From Gammaproteobacteria bacterium (GTDB lineage Bacteria; Pseudomonadota; Gammaproteobacteria; SZUA-229): 14,524 bases of DNA. Position 1 is the first letter of the stretch. Every line of letters starts with the position of its first letter. Positions 1-7,550 of the stretch are shown in pieces. The position numbers and the translations under genes are program-made. The notes beneath the pieces are model-generated. The model saw only the letters and a list, made by a program, of their open reading frames with translations, was not told the origin of the DNA and did not search any database. The stretch covers positions 1 through 14,524 of the forward strand of contig DAOWFN010000118.1 of the NCBI GenBank assembly GCA_030637945.1, written 5' to 3'.

Positions 1-312
1 GTCATCGGCTTCATCAACCGTGACGGTGATGGGCTTTTCAATAAGCACATGGCTGCCGTTTTCGAGGAAGTCTCGTGCGATTTCGTGGTGCAGAGTCGTC
101 GGAGCGGCAATACTGACGGCGTCGACCTTGCCTAGCAGTTCCTTGTAATCAGTCAGCGCCTGTACACCGTGTTTGTCTGCTATTTCCTTCGCGGTATCGG
201 CATTGGCGTCAACCACAGCAATAAGATCGCAGTCTTCATGTGCAGCATATTTGTCAGCATGAAATTTCCCAAGGTAGCCAACGCCGATAACGGCGATTTT
301 AAGTTTTTTCAT
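1..312 (-). CDS. Gfo/Idh/MocA family NAD(P)-dependent oxidoreductase, N-terminal part (truncated by window edge)
   Basis: The 104 visible codons start at an ATG at 312 and run off the left edge, so only the nucleotide-binding Rossmann domain is present. It opens MKKLKIAVIGVGYLGKFHAD, with the GxGxxG-type dinucleotide motif at residues 10-15. An acidic residue after the second strand (AVVDAN) suggests NAD preference. The family hallmark EKPI follows near residue 93, where the lysine normally contacts substrate and cofactor. Family members oxidise or reduce hydroxyls of sugars and sugar nucleotides. A weak GGAAG lies 11 bases before the start. The gene begins 66 bp after the acyl-AMP ligase/acyltransferase fusion on the same strand, so the two are probably cotranscribed. 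The N-terminus resembles Gfo/Idh proteins of lpx (lipid A) loci such as UDP-GlcNAc 3-dehydrogenase, but the substrate cannot be fixed from this fragment. Confidence 0.9.
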   Translation of the reverse strand, partial: MKKLKIAVIGVGYLGKFHADKYAAHEDCDLIAVVDANADTAKEIADKHGVQALTDYKELLGKVDAVSIAAPTTLHHEIARDFLENGSHVLIEKPITVTVDEADD

Positions 313-377
313 AGTCGTGATTTCTTCCTGTAATAGTCTAACCCAAAATATTCTTGCCATTCATTTTATTCAATTAA

Positions 378-3221
378 TTATGTGGTTTCCTGTGCAAGGT
401 CCGGTTCACCACAACGACGTAAAATATATTCACGGCTACGATCTCGAAGTTCGATCGTGACGTGCCATGTGTCTTTCCCTGACTCATCTGCGATCTGTCT
501 GGGATTAATTGCTTCACCTATATCAATATTGATGGAACCGTGATGTGGGAACCATGATCCTGCGCGCAAGATAGAGCGGGTGCCTCGTATTGCAACAGGG
601 ATGACAGGTGTTCCTGATTCTGCGGCGACTGAAAAAGCGCCTAAAAGAAAAGGTCTTAATCCCGGGATTCGGGTAAAGGTTCCTTCTACAAAAAACATTA
701 ATGCATTTCCTGCTTTTAGTGTATTGGCCAGGTGCTCAGTGTTTTCGACGCTTTTGCCTGTTTCATAGCGATCGACAAATTCTGTACGAATATTCTCCAA
801 CGGGATGCGAATGAAAAAATATCGGGTTAATTCTTTTTTGGCAATAAAACGAACATAACCGGGTAACGTTGCCAGCAGTGCATAAGCATCAAGGTAACTG
901 GCGTGGTTAGAAACCAGTACATAAGGTTTTCCATCTGTTGGGATGTTTTCCAGACCATTTAATATGATTTTTGTTTTAGTTATTTTAGCAAATAATTTGG
1001 CACAATTTTTTAGCACGGACCAGCGCAAGGCAAAGTTAGGTAAAAACATGGTTGCTGCCCAGCCAACAAATGCCAGTATGCCGTACGTGAACCAGCAATG
1101 CGCTGCATATATCACCGTTTTACTATAACGCCACATACGTCCTAACTGAGGGGTTATGCTGGCAACCGTGATCCGTGTTATCTGCCAGTAGAGACCTGGC
1201 TGGCTTTTACCGATTTTACCTTTCTCAAAAAGTTCGCGACTGGCTGCTCGACGTATTTTACCGCTTGATGTTTTTAATACTGTTCCGGGTGGTGCCAACA
1301 CGATCTCGTCAGGAGGTGAACCAATGAGATCAACTGCCAGTGTGTTAATTTCTTTGTGCAGCTTTTCCCGTTCTTTTTTATCAGTGCTGCGAGTTTCGGC
1401 TAAAATGATCAATCGTTCAGTTTTGCTGTGTTTATCTTCACTGCCGAAAGCTGCAACACGCCCCCTGCGAATACCCGGGATATTACCTACGGCTTCTTCC
1501 AGTTCATGGGGATATATGTTACGTCCCGCTCTGATGAATATGTCTTTAATCCGTCCGGTTACATATAATTCGCCATTTGCGATATAAGCTAGATCACCTG
1601 TGTCCAGCCAGTCTTCATCAAAGAGAGTTTGTGTTTTTTCTGCATCACGATAATAACCACTGGTAGAAGACGGGCCACGAAATTCTAAACGTCCTTCCTG
1701 GCGCTCAGGTAATTCATGCCCTGCATGGTCAACAACTCTGATCTGATGGCCGGCCAAAGGCGGTCCGCTGGAAACAAATTTTAAAGCATGTTCGTCTTCA
1801 TCTTGTGCTGCATTAGCAGAACCTGTTTGCATAAAAGTGCCGCGCTCGATACGGTCGATTACCGGGCCCCGGTCTAAAGGAGGAAATGCCAGACCGACAG
1901 TTGACTCTGCCAGGCCGTATACCGGCATCATTGCTTCGTTGCTAAATCCCCAGGCTTTAAATCGCTGGCTAAAATTACTCAAAGTTTCCGGGCTAACTGG
2001 TTCTGCACCATTAAAAGCAGCACGCCATGAGCTTAGATCAAGGCCTGCTAAATCCTCATTACTCAAGCGTTGTAAACAGTATTCATATCCGAAATTAGGT
2101 GAGGCGGATAATGTGCCGCCATAGTTATGAATTGCCCACAGCCATCGTTCTGGCCTGGCCAGAAAGCTTAAAGGGGGCATGGCAACGAACAACATTGCGA
2201 AGTATAAACTGCCCAGCCATGCGCCTATTAAACCCATGTCGTGATAAAGCGGTAACCAGCTGACAAAAACATCTTTAGGCCCTGCTTTGACGACACGTCC
2301 CATAGCACGGATGTTGGCCAGCAAATTAGCATGTGTGAGTACCACGCCTTTGGGGTCGCCGGTGCTGCCCGAAGTATATTGTATAAACGCTATATCGTTT
2401 GTTGATAGAACGGGAGAGGTTGAGATAGCAGTCGACGATGCAAGGTCGGCTGATGTAACGATGTGTTGTAGGTTTGGAACCTGAGACTTGAGCAGGTGAG
2501 CGACTGCTTTAGCTTCAGGAACAGTGATAAATGTTCTGGCATTACAATTAGCTAATATGCGCACATGTCTGTGCATATGATCTTCCAGTTGAGAGGGTCT
2601 TGCCGGCGGATAGATGGGGACCGGAATACCGCCAGCTATCAAGATACCAATAAAACTATAAAAATAATCAGGGCCGCTTGGCAACATGAGTACAACGGGT
2701 TCTGCCGATTGTAATCCACGTTGCTGAAGTCCGCCGGCAACACGAACGGCTGCATCTTTGAGTTGCTGATAGGTGATCACCTCGCCATCGCCTTCATCTG
2801 TATACATCTTGATATGAGGTCGGTCCGGATGTGAGCTTACATGCCAGTTCAAAACATCTACTAGAGTAAGTGAGTCGTCTGGTGTGGCCTTAACGTCAGC
2901 TAACTTTATTGCTTGTAGGTCTGCCTCATGCAAGACCGCCCTGGGCATTGCAGCACCCTGGATGGCGCGTAATAAATCTCTTGCTGATTCTGCTTCTGCG
3001 ATGCTTTGTTCAGGCAGTGCAAGTTTGAATTTTTTTTCTACTCTGGAAATCAATTCAACGCGGGTCAGGCTGTCGAGGCCTAAATCTTTTTCAAAACTGG
3101 TATCTAGCGTTATTGCCTTTGGCAGACGATGTGGCTGTACTTCTGTGACTAGAACATTTATTACCTGTAATAATTCTATTGCGGTATCGTTTGTCTTGTT
3201 TGTGGTATCGGAGGATTGCAT
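378..3221 (-). CDS. Acyl carrier protein / fatty-acyl-AMP ligase / PlsC-type acyltransferase fusion
   Basis: This 947-residue protein carries three domains. An acyl carrier domain (about 15-90) has the phosphopantetheine-accepting Ser51 in LGLDSL. An acyl-adenylate ligase of the FAAL/long-chain type (about 115-670) has the ATP loop YTSGSTGDPKG (282-292), TGD (541-543), GRIKDIFIRAGRNIYPHE (556-573) and the catalytic lysine of SSGKIRR (Lys655). A glycerolipid acyltransferase domain (about 750-930) has the HX4D motif NHASYLD (His773, Asp778) and EGT (846-848). Hydrophobic stretches around 702-730 probably anchor it to the inner membrane. The expected reaction sequence is activation of a free fatty acid as acyl-AMP, transfer to the fused carrier, and esterification onto a lysophospholipid or another hydroxyl acceptor. 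It resembles the E. coli Aas idea but with a built-in carrier. The acceptor is unknown. It is the first gene of a likely operon with the downstream dehydrogenase. Confidence 0.9.
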   Translation of the reverse strand: MQSSDTTNKTNDTAIELLQVINVLVTEVQPHRLPKAITLDTSFEKDLGLDSLTRVELISRVEKKFKLALPEQSIAEAESARDLLRAIQGAAMPRAVLHEADLQAIKLADVKATPDDSLTLVDVLNWHVSSHPDRPHIKMYTDEGDGEVITYQQLKDAAVRVAGGLQQRGLQSAEPVVLMLPSGPDYFYSFIGILIAGGIPVPIYPPARPSQLEDHMHRHVRILANCNARTFITVPEAKAVAHLLKSQVPNLQHIVTSADLASSTAISTSPVLSTNDIAFIQYTSGSTGDPKGVVLTHANLLANIRAMGRVVKAGPKDVFVSWLPLYHDMGLIGAWLGSLYFAMLFVAMPPLSFLARPERWLWAIHNYGGTLSASPNFGYEYCLQRLSNEDLAGLDLSSWRAAFNGAEPVSPETLSNFSQRFKAWGFSNEAMMPVYGLAESTVGLAFPPLDRGPVIDRIERGTFMQTGSANAAQDEDEHALKFVSSGPPLAGHQIRVVDHAGHELPERQEGRLEFRGPSSTSGYYRDAEKTQTLFDEDWLDTGDLAYIANGELYVTGRIKDIFIRAGRNIYPHELEEAVGNIPGIRRGRVAAFGSEDKHSKTERLIILAETRSTDKKEREKLHKEINTLAVDLIGSPPDEIVLAPPGTVLKTSSGKIRRAASRELFEKGKIGKSQPGLYWQITRITVASITPQLGRMWRYSKTVIYAAHCWFTYGILAFVGWAATMFLPNFALRWSVLKNCAKLFAKITKTKIILNGLENIPTDGKPYVLVSNHASYLDAYALLATLPGYVRFIAKKELTRYFFIRIPLENIRTEFVDRYETGKSVENTEHLANTLKAGNALMFFVEGTFTRIPGLRPFLLGAFSVAAESGTPVIPVAIRGTRSILRAGSWFPHHGSINIDIGEAINPRQIADESGKDTWHVTIELRDRSREYILRRCGEPDLAQETT

Positions 3222-3276
3222 AAATGCTCATCTATAACTTTCGTTATTAAAAATACAAATGGAATCGGTCATAACG

Positions 3277-3304
3277 CTAATACTCTATCATTCCATTATG
3301 TAAA
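3277..3304 (-). promoter_or_regulatory. Possible sigma-70 promoter for the acyl ligase fusion
   Basis: On the minus strand TTTACA (3304-3299) is followed after 16 bases by TATTAG (3282-3277), about 55 bases before the ATG at 3221. This is five of six and four of six consensus matches in an AT-rich intergenic region, so chance is possible. The rest of the 3222-3447 gap shows only AT-rich sequence and one weak FNR-like site. Confidence 0.3.
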
Positions 3305-3447
3305 ACAACAACATATAGGTCGTTATAAATATAATGGCATTTATTCAATGTTTTCTTAACTATGATCAAGTTTTTAATAATGATAAAAGATATCTTCTAA
3401 ATAGGGGTTAATGTTATTGTAATCCGATATTAATGAGAGGTAATTTA

Positions 3448-4014
3448 ATGAAACAGCCATTACAAATAAATTTCAGAGATATACCGCAATCAGATGCGAT
3501 TGAAGCAAAGGTTCGCGAAAAAGCTGAAAAATTGGATAAATTTTATGATCAGATCATGACTTGCCGTGTCATGATAGAAGCGCCACATGGTCATCACCAT
3601 AAAGGCAATTTATACCATGTGCAAATTGATTTAACTGTACCTAATGGTGAAATTATTATTAACCGTGATCCAAAAGATCACCAGGCACATGAAGATGTCT
3701 ATGTGGCAATCCGAGATGCTTTCGATGCTGCGCGTAGAAAGTTGCAGGATTACGCCAGGAAACAGCGTGGTGATGTTAAAAACCATGAAATCCCACCACA
3801 CGGTACTATTTCTGATCTGGTACCGGCCGAGGACTTTGGCAGGATACAAACATTAGACGGCAGAGAGATTTATTTCCATCGCAATAGTTTTGTCGATGGT
3901 GATTTTGATACCCTGAAAACTGGCGACAAAGTGAGATTTGTCGAAGAGGCAGGAGACAGAGGGCCACAGGCAAGCACTGTACATTTAATTGGCAAGCACA
4001 ATATTGTTGGTTAA
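3448..4014 (+). CDS. Ribosome hibernation factor HPF/RaiA family with C-terminal cold-shock domain
   Basis: The 188-residue product has an N-terminal HPF/RaiA (sigma-54 modulation protein) domain, about residues 1-105. This fold sits in the 30S decoding and mRNA channel and inactivates or protects idle ribosomes. Residues 117-184 form a cold-shock-like OB fold, seen in the series DFGRIQTLDGREIYFHRNSF and the closing KVRFVEEAGDRGPQA, which correspond to the RNP1 and RNP2 strands of CspA proteins. This replaces the dimerisation tail of long HPF. The start was set at 3448 rather than the in-frame ATG at 3433, because GAGAGG at 3435-3440 sits 7 bases before 3448. The CBS-domain gene follows after 31 bp in the same direction, suggesting a two-gene stress operon. 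The exact effect on ribosomes (inactivation or 100S dimers) is not predictable. Confidence 0.9.
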   Translation: MKQPLQINFRDIPQSDAIEAKVREKAEKLDKFYDQIMTCRVMIEAPHGHHHKGNLYHVQIDLTVPNGEIIINRDPKDHQAHEDVYVAIRDAFDAARRKLQDYARKQRGDVKNHEIPPHGTISDLVPAEDFGRIQTLDGREIYFHRNSFVDGDFDTLKTGDKVRFVEEAGDRGPQASTVHLIGKHNIVG

Positions 4015-4045
4015 AACTGCATAATCAGAAAAGTGAGTAAATCTT

Positions 4046-4465
4046 ATGTCGGCAGGTGAATACTGTAACCGCGAAGTAATCATTACCGGGGAAAATGTTT
4101 CTATTACTGAAGCAGCTATGCTTATGAAGCAACATCATGTTGGTGATCTTGTTGTGGTCGCGAAGCAGGGAGAGAAAACTCTACCGATAGGAATCATTAC
4201 AGACCGTGATATTGTAGTTGAAGTGATTGCAGAAAAAACCGATCCAGACTCATTAACCATAAAAGACATTATGAGCAAAGATCTTATTATGGTTGAAGAA
4301 AAAGAAACATTACTGGATACCCTGGCGCTCATGCAAAATCAGGGTGTACGACGAATAATTGTTGTTAATGATCAGGGGAGTTTGCAAGGAATACTGTCTG
4401 CGGATGATGCTATCGAGTTAATTGCAGAAGCAATGAATAATCTGACTAAAGGTGTAAAACAGTAA
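4046..4465 (+). CDS. Two-CBS-domain protein (putative adenine-nucleotide sensor)
   Basis: This is a 139-residue soluble protein consisting almost only of a CBS pair (Bateman module). The first repeat spans about 5-65 and contains GIITDRDIVVEV. The second spans about 74-130, opens with IKDIMSKDLIMV and contains GVRRIIVVNDQGSLQGILSADD. The paired G-I-(I/L)-(T/S)-x-(R/D)-D signatures are the usual ribose and phosphate contacts for AMP, ATP or SAM. No catalytic or DNA-binding domain is attached, so it probably acts as a ligand-dependent partner. A GTGAG lies 8 bases before the ATG. Its position directly behind the HPF-type gene suggests a link between energy charge and ribosome silencing, but this is inference. 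SAM is also a known CBS ligand and SAM enzymes are encoded about 5 kb away; no direct link is visible. Confidence 0.9.
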   Translation: MSAGEYCNREVIITGENVSITEAAMLMKQHHVGDLVVVAKQGEKTLPIGIITDRDIVVEVIAEKTDPDSLTIKDIMSKDLIMVEEKETLLDTLALMQNQGVRRIIVVNDQGSLQGILSADDAIELIAEAMNNLTKGVKQ

Positions 4466-4503
4466 TTAACTCGTGAGGAAAAAGAACATTCACAGCGGAT
4501 ATA

Positions 4504-4526
4504 GTGAAAGGGAGCGCCCCTTTTAC
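4504..4526 (+). terminator. Hairpin between the CBS gene and nfeD (weak terminator or attenuator)
   Basis: GTGAAAGGG (4504-4512) and CCCTTTTAC (4518-4526) form a 9-bp stem with one G-U pair and a 5-base loop (AGCGC). Only three T residues follow directly, so termination may be partial. It lies 38 bases after the CBS stop and 33 bases before the preferred nfeD start, and may separate the two transcription units. Confidence 0.4.
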
Positions 4527-4558
4527 TTTGTGCTTAAATGGTCAAGGGGTTTCCAGCT

Positions 4559-5974
4559 ATGAAACGATATGCAAGATTTTATCTAGTCATTCCGCTACTG
4601 GTTATTACTGGTTTTTTATTTAATAGTATTTCAGCAACCAGTGTTCAGGGCCCTATTATTCAGCTTATCGTTGAAGAGGCTATAGGGCCTGCAACTGATG
4701 ATTATATTAAGCGAGCCCTGGAAACGGCTACAGAAAGTAACGCAGAGATTGTAATTATTCAAATGGATACACCGGGTGGACTGGATTCTGCTATGCGTGG
4801 AATTATTAAAAATATCGCCAGTTCAACAGTACCTGTTGCGACTTATGTTGCACCGACCGGAGCAAGAGCTGCCAGCGCCGGTACTTATATTCTCTATGCA
4901 AGCCATATTGCTGCTATGGCGCCAGGTACAAATCTGGGCGCAGCCACACCGGTTAAGATAGGCGGGATTTCGCCTCCAACACCCGGTAAGTCTGGAAAAG
5001 ACAAGCAGAGTAAAGATGATCAACCCATGTGGAAACCTGGCGGCGATGTAAATGGCGATGTAAATGAAACGGCCATGCAGAATAAATTGATCAATGATGC
5101 GGTTGCCTATATCCGTAGTCTGGCAGAACTTCGAGGTCGTAATAAGGAATGGGCAGAAAAAGCGGTAAGAGAAGCAGCCAGTCTTCCTGCAGCTGAAGCA
5201 TTAAAATTAAATGTCATTGATATTCTCGCAATCAGCATGGCCGATCTGCTTAAACAAATTGATGGCCGCGAAGTAGATATTCATGGTCAGAAACGGACGA
5301 TTAATACAACAGGCCTGCCGCTTACAAAAATTGATCCAGATTGGCGCAGCCGCTTGCTCAGTGTTATTACCAATCCCAATATTGCATACATATTAATGCT
5401 TGTTGGTATCTATGGATTGATATTGGAATTCTCCAATCCCGGCGCCATGGTGCCGGGAACTATCGGTGCAATTTCTTTATTACTTGCATTGTACGCATTT
5501 CAGTTGTTACCCATTAATTATGCCGGCATGGGGCTCATACTACTGGGTATCGGGTTAATGGTCGGTGAGGCCTTTGCGCCGAGTTTTGGCGTGCTTGGTA
5601 TTGGCGGTGTTATTTCATTTGTCATAGGTTCCATAATTCTTATGGATACTGAAGCACCTGGTTTTGGCATTGATATTTCAGTCATTATCACCTTTGCCTT
5701 TACCAGTGCGTTAATTTTTATTTTTGTGGTTGGTATGGCATTTAAAGCACGCCGTCGTCCAGTGGTTAGTGGATTAGAAGGACTCATTGGAGGAGAGGCT
5801 ACCGTGGTTAATGATTTTGATCATAAAGGCACAGTCACTATTCATAGTGAAAATTGGCAGGCCGTAAGTGATACGCCATTACATAAAAACCAGCAAGTTA
5901 AAGTTATTGACGTTAAAGGTTTAACACTACAGGTAGAGCCATTTGGCTCTTCAATACAGGAGGATGAATCATGA
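4559..5974 (+). CDS. nfeD: NfeD family membrane-bound ClpP-like serine protease
   Basis: This is the long form of NfeD, 471 residues. An N-terminal signal or anchor (about 6-27) leads to a ClpP/crotonase-like protease domain (about 30-240) with DTPGG (70-74), the nucleophile Ser106 in RAASAG, and a candidate Lys general base at 176 in QNKLINDAVAYIRSLAE. About four or five membrane segments follow (roughly 275-395). A soluble OB-fold NfeD domain closes the protein (405-471, beginning GLEGLIGGEATV). Residues 138-170 are a charged, Gly/Pro-rich low-complexity linker inside the protease domain. The start at 4559 is preferred over 4538 because AAGGGG (4544-4549) lies 9 bases before it and the signal peptide then begins MKRYARF. 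In this family the protease cuts hydrophobic segments of partner proteins such as stomatins. Its stop overlaps the slipin start (ATGA), so the two are translationally coupled. Confidence 0.94.
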   Translation: MKRYARFYLVIPLLVITGFLFNSISATSVQGPIIQLIVEEAIGPATDDYIKRALETATESNAEIVIIQMDTPGGLDSAMRGIIKNIASSTVPVATYVAPTGARAASAGTYILYASHIAAMAPGTNLGAATPVKIGGISPPTPGKSGKDKQSKDDQPMWKPGGDVNGDVNETAMQNKLINDAVAYIRSLAELRGRNKEWAEKAVREAASLPAAEALKLNVIDILAISMADLLKQIDGREVDIHGQKRTINTTGLPLTKIDPDWRSRLLSVITNPNIAYILMLVGIYGLILEFSNPGAMVPGTIGAISLLLALYAFQLLPINYAGMGLILLGIGLMVGEAFAPSFGVLGIGGVISFVIGSIILMDTEAPGFGIDISVIITFAFTSALIFIFVVGMAFKARRRPVVSGLEGLIGGEATVVNDFDHKGTVTIHSENWQAVSDTPLHKNQQVKVIDVKGLTLQVEPFGSSIQEDES

Positions 5975-6720
5975 CTGCTTATGCTCTTTATGCTGGAATA
6001 GTAATTGTTGTTCTGCTAATAGTCAGTGCGATTAGAATACTGCGTGAATATGAACGCGGAGTAATATTTCTACTCGGGCGTTTCTGGAAAGTAAAAGGTC
6101 CAGGCTTCATTATTGTTATTCCGCTTATACAGCAAATGGTTAGAGTTGATTTGCGTACTATTGTTATGGACGTGCCCAGTCAGGATGTGATTTCGCGGGA
6201 TAATGTTTCAGTGCATGTGAATGCAGTGGTTTATTTCCGTGTCATAGAACCTGATAAAGCCATTATTCAGGTGGAAGACTTTTATGAAGCGACCAGTCAA
6301 CTTGCTCAAACAACGCTTAGATCCGTGTTGGGGCAACATGAACTGGATGAGATGCTGTCGGAACGCGAGCGTCTCAATATAGATATTCAAAATTCTCTCG
6401 ATCAGCAAACTGATGCCTGGGGCATTAAAGTCAGTAATGTCGAAATAAAACATGTCGACCTGGATGAGAGTATGATCCGTGCGATAGCCAAACAGGCAGA
6501 AGCAGAACGTACACGACGCGCAAAGGTGATTCATGCAGAAGGAGAAATGCAGGCTGCAGATAAATTGTTGCAAGCTGCACAAACACTCTCCCAGCAGCCA
6601 CAGGCATTGCAATTACGTTATTTACAAACACTGACTGAAATTGCAAGTGAGCGATCCAATACGATTGTTTTCCCTTTGCCTATGGATATGGTTGAAACTT
6701 TGATTAATAAGTTGAAATAA
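5971..6720 (+). CDS. Slipin (stomatin/prohibitin SPFH-domain membrane protein), partner of NfeD
   Basis: A 249-residue protein with one N-terminal membrane hairpin or anchor (about 4-22), then the SPFH domain starting EYERGVIFLLGRF, with the stomatin signature LRTIVMDVPSQDVISRDNVSVHV around 60-82. A helical coiled region rich in Ala, Glu and Gln (about 165-215, QAEAERTRRAKVIHAEGEMQAA) follows. Stomatins form large ring-like oligomers that scaffold membrane microdomains and are substrates or partners of NfeD proteases. A strong AGGAGG (5958-5963) inside the end of nfeD sits 7 bases before the ATG, and the genes overlap by 4 bases, which secures equal expression. The length and C-terminus (FPLPMDMVETL) are normal for slipin-2-like bacterial proteins. 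Confidence 0.94.
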   Translation: MTAYALYAGIVIVVLLIVSAIRILREYERGVIFLLGRFWKVKGPGFIIVIPLIQQMVRVDLRTIVMDVPSQDVISRDNVSVHVNAVVYFRVIEPDKAIIQVEDFYEATSQLAQTTLRSVLGQHELDEMLSERERLNIDIQNSLDQQTDAWGIKVSNVEIKHVDLDESMIRAIAKQAEAERTRRAKVIHAEGEMQAADKLLQAAQTLSQQPQALQLRYLQTLTEIASERSNTIVFPLPMDMVETLINKLK

Positions 6721-6821
6721 ATTCAGGGCGGTTTCATATAATTATTAGATGTTACTGATTTATGTTATACGGACCGGCAGGGGCTGTATAGTAACTGTCA
6801 GGACTCACAGTCAATCATATT

Positions 6822-7529
6822 ATGAAGGTTAAATTATTAATCGTCATTTTATCTCTGCTGGCAGCGTGCTCGACAAAGCCATATGTCGTTAATCACCTTG
6901 AAATGCCCGCTGTAGCAGGACAGGAAGAAATATACATAGTAAGCCACGGTTGGCATACTGGCTTTGTTGTCCCCGCCAAACAAATTCTAAATCAACTTCC
7001 CAGGTTAAGGAAAAGGTTTGGGGATATACATTACATTGAATTTGGCTGGGGTGATAAAGATTTTTACCAGGCTAAAGAAGTAACAACAGGCCTAACTATA
7101 AAAGCAATACTTTGGCCAACGGAGTCGGTTATTCATGCAGTGGCTGTGCCTAAGAAGGCCGATAAGTATTTTGCAAATAGTACAGTCGAGATATTATGCC
7201 TTAGCGGAAGAGAGTACTCTTCACTATTACGATTTATTTCAGAAAGCTTTTATAAAGATGAGCATGGTGAAATATTAGAGCTTGAGAGCGGAATATATAG
7301 AAATAGTCAGTTTTATAAAGGGTCAGGTAATTTTTACCTCATGAACACATGCAATAAATGGACGGCTAAAGGACTAAAAAGTGCAGGAATGGACATATCT
7401 CCCACCTTTAAATTAACTGCTGACAGTATTATGGATTATCTGAAGGAATATAGGCAATCCCTGGTAAAGGGTTCTACAGAACATTCAAATGCGGCGCCGC
7501 TTCTTTTTACACCTTTTGAATGCTGGTGA
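6822..7529 (+). CDS. DUF2459 / TIGR02117 family putative lipoprotein
   Basis: This 235-residue protein begins with a lipoprotein signal: a charged MKVK, a hydrophobic core and the lipobox LAAC with acylated Cys16. It is therefore expected on the periplasmic face of the inner or outer membrane. The mature part shows the family motifs SHGWHTGFVV (41-50), FGWGDKDFY and NTCNKW. The conserved His (SHGWH) and Cys (NTCN) could form a cysteine-hydrolase-like site, but no activity is established for the family, so this is only a suggestion. No clear Shine-Dalgarno is visible before the ATG. The 101-bp gap after the slipin gene contains an inverted repeat with arms GTTAC (near 6752) and GTAAC (near 6790), and no strong terminator. 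It converges on the transporter gene with 21 bp between the stops. Confidence 0.88.
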   Translation: MKVKLLIVILSLLAACSTKPYVVNHLEMPAVAGQEEIYIVSHGWHTGFVVPAKQILNQLPRLRKRFGDIHYIEFGWGDKDFYQAKEVTTGLTIKAILWPTESVIHAVAVPKKADKYFANSTVEILCLSGREYSSLLRFISESFYKDEHGEILELESGIYRNSQFYKGSGNFYLMNTCNKWTAKGLKSAGMDISPTFKLTADSIMDYLKEYRQSLVKGSTEHSNAAPLLFTPFECW

Positions 7530-7550
7530 GCCAAAGCGTTGAAATCACGC

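Noticed and set aside
943..3237. Plus-strand open frames opposite the acyl ligase gene
   Set aside because: They lack ribosome binding sites and protein-family similarity and lie opposite a continuous, motif-rich gene.
7530..7550. Bidirectional terminator between the convergent DUF2459 and transporter genes
   Set aside because: The 21-bp gap has no stem of useful length and no T-tract.
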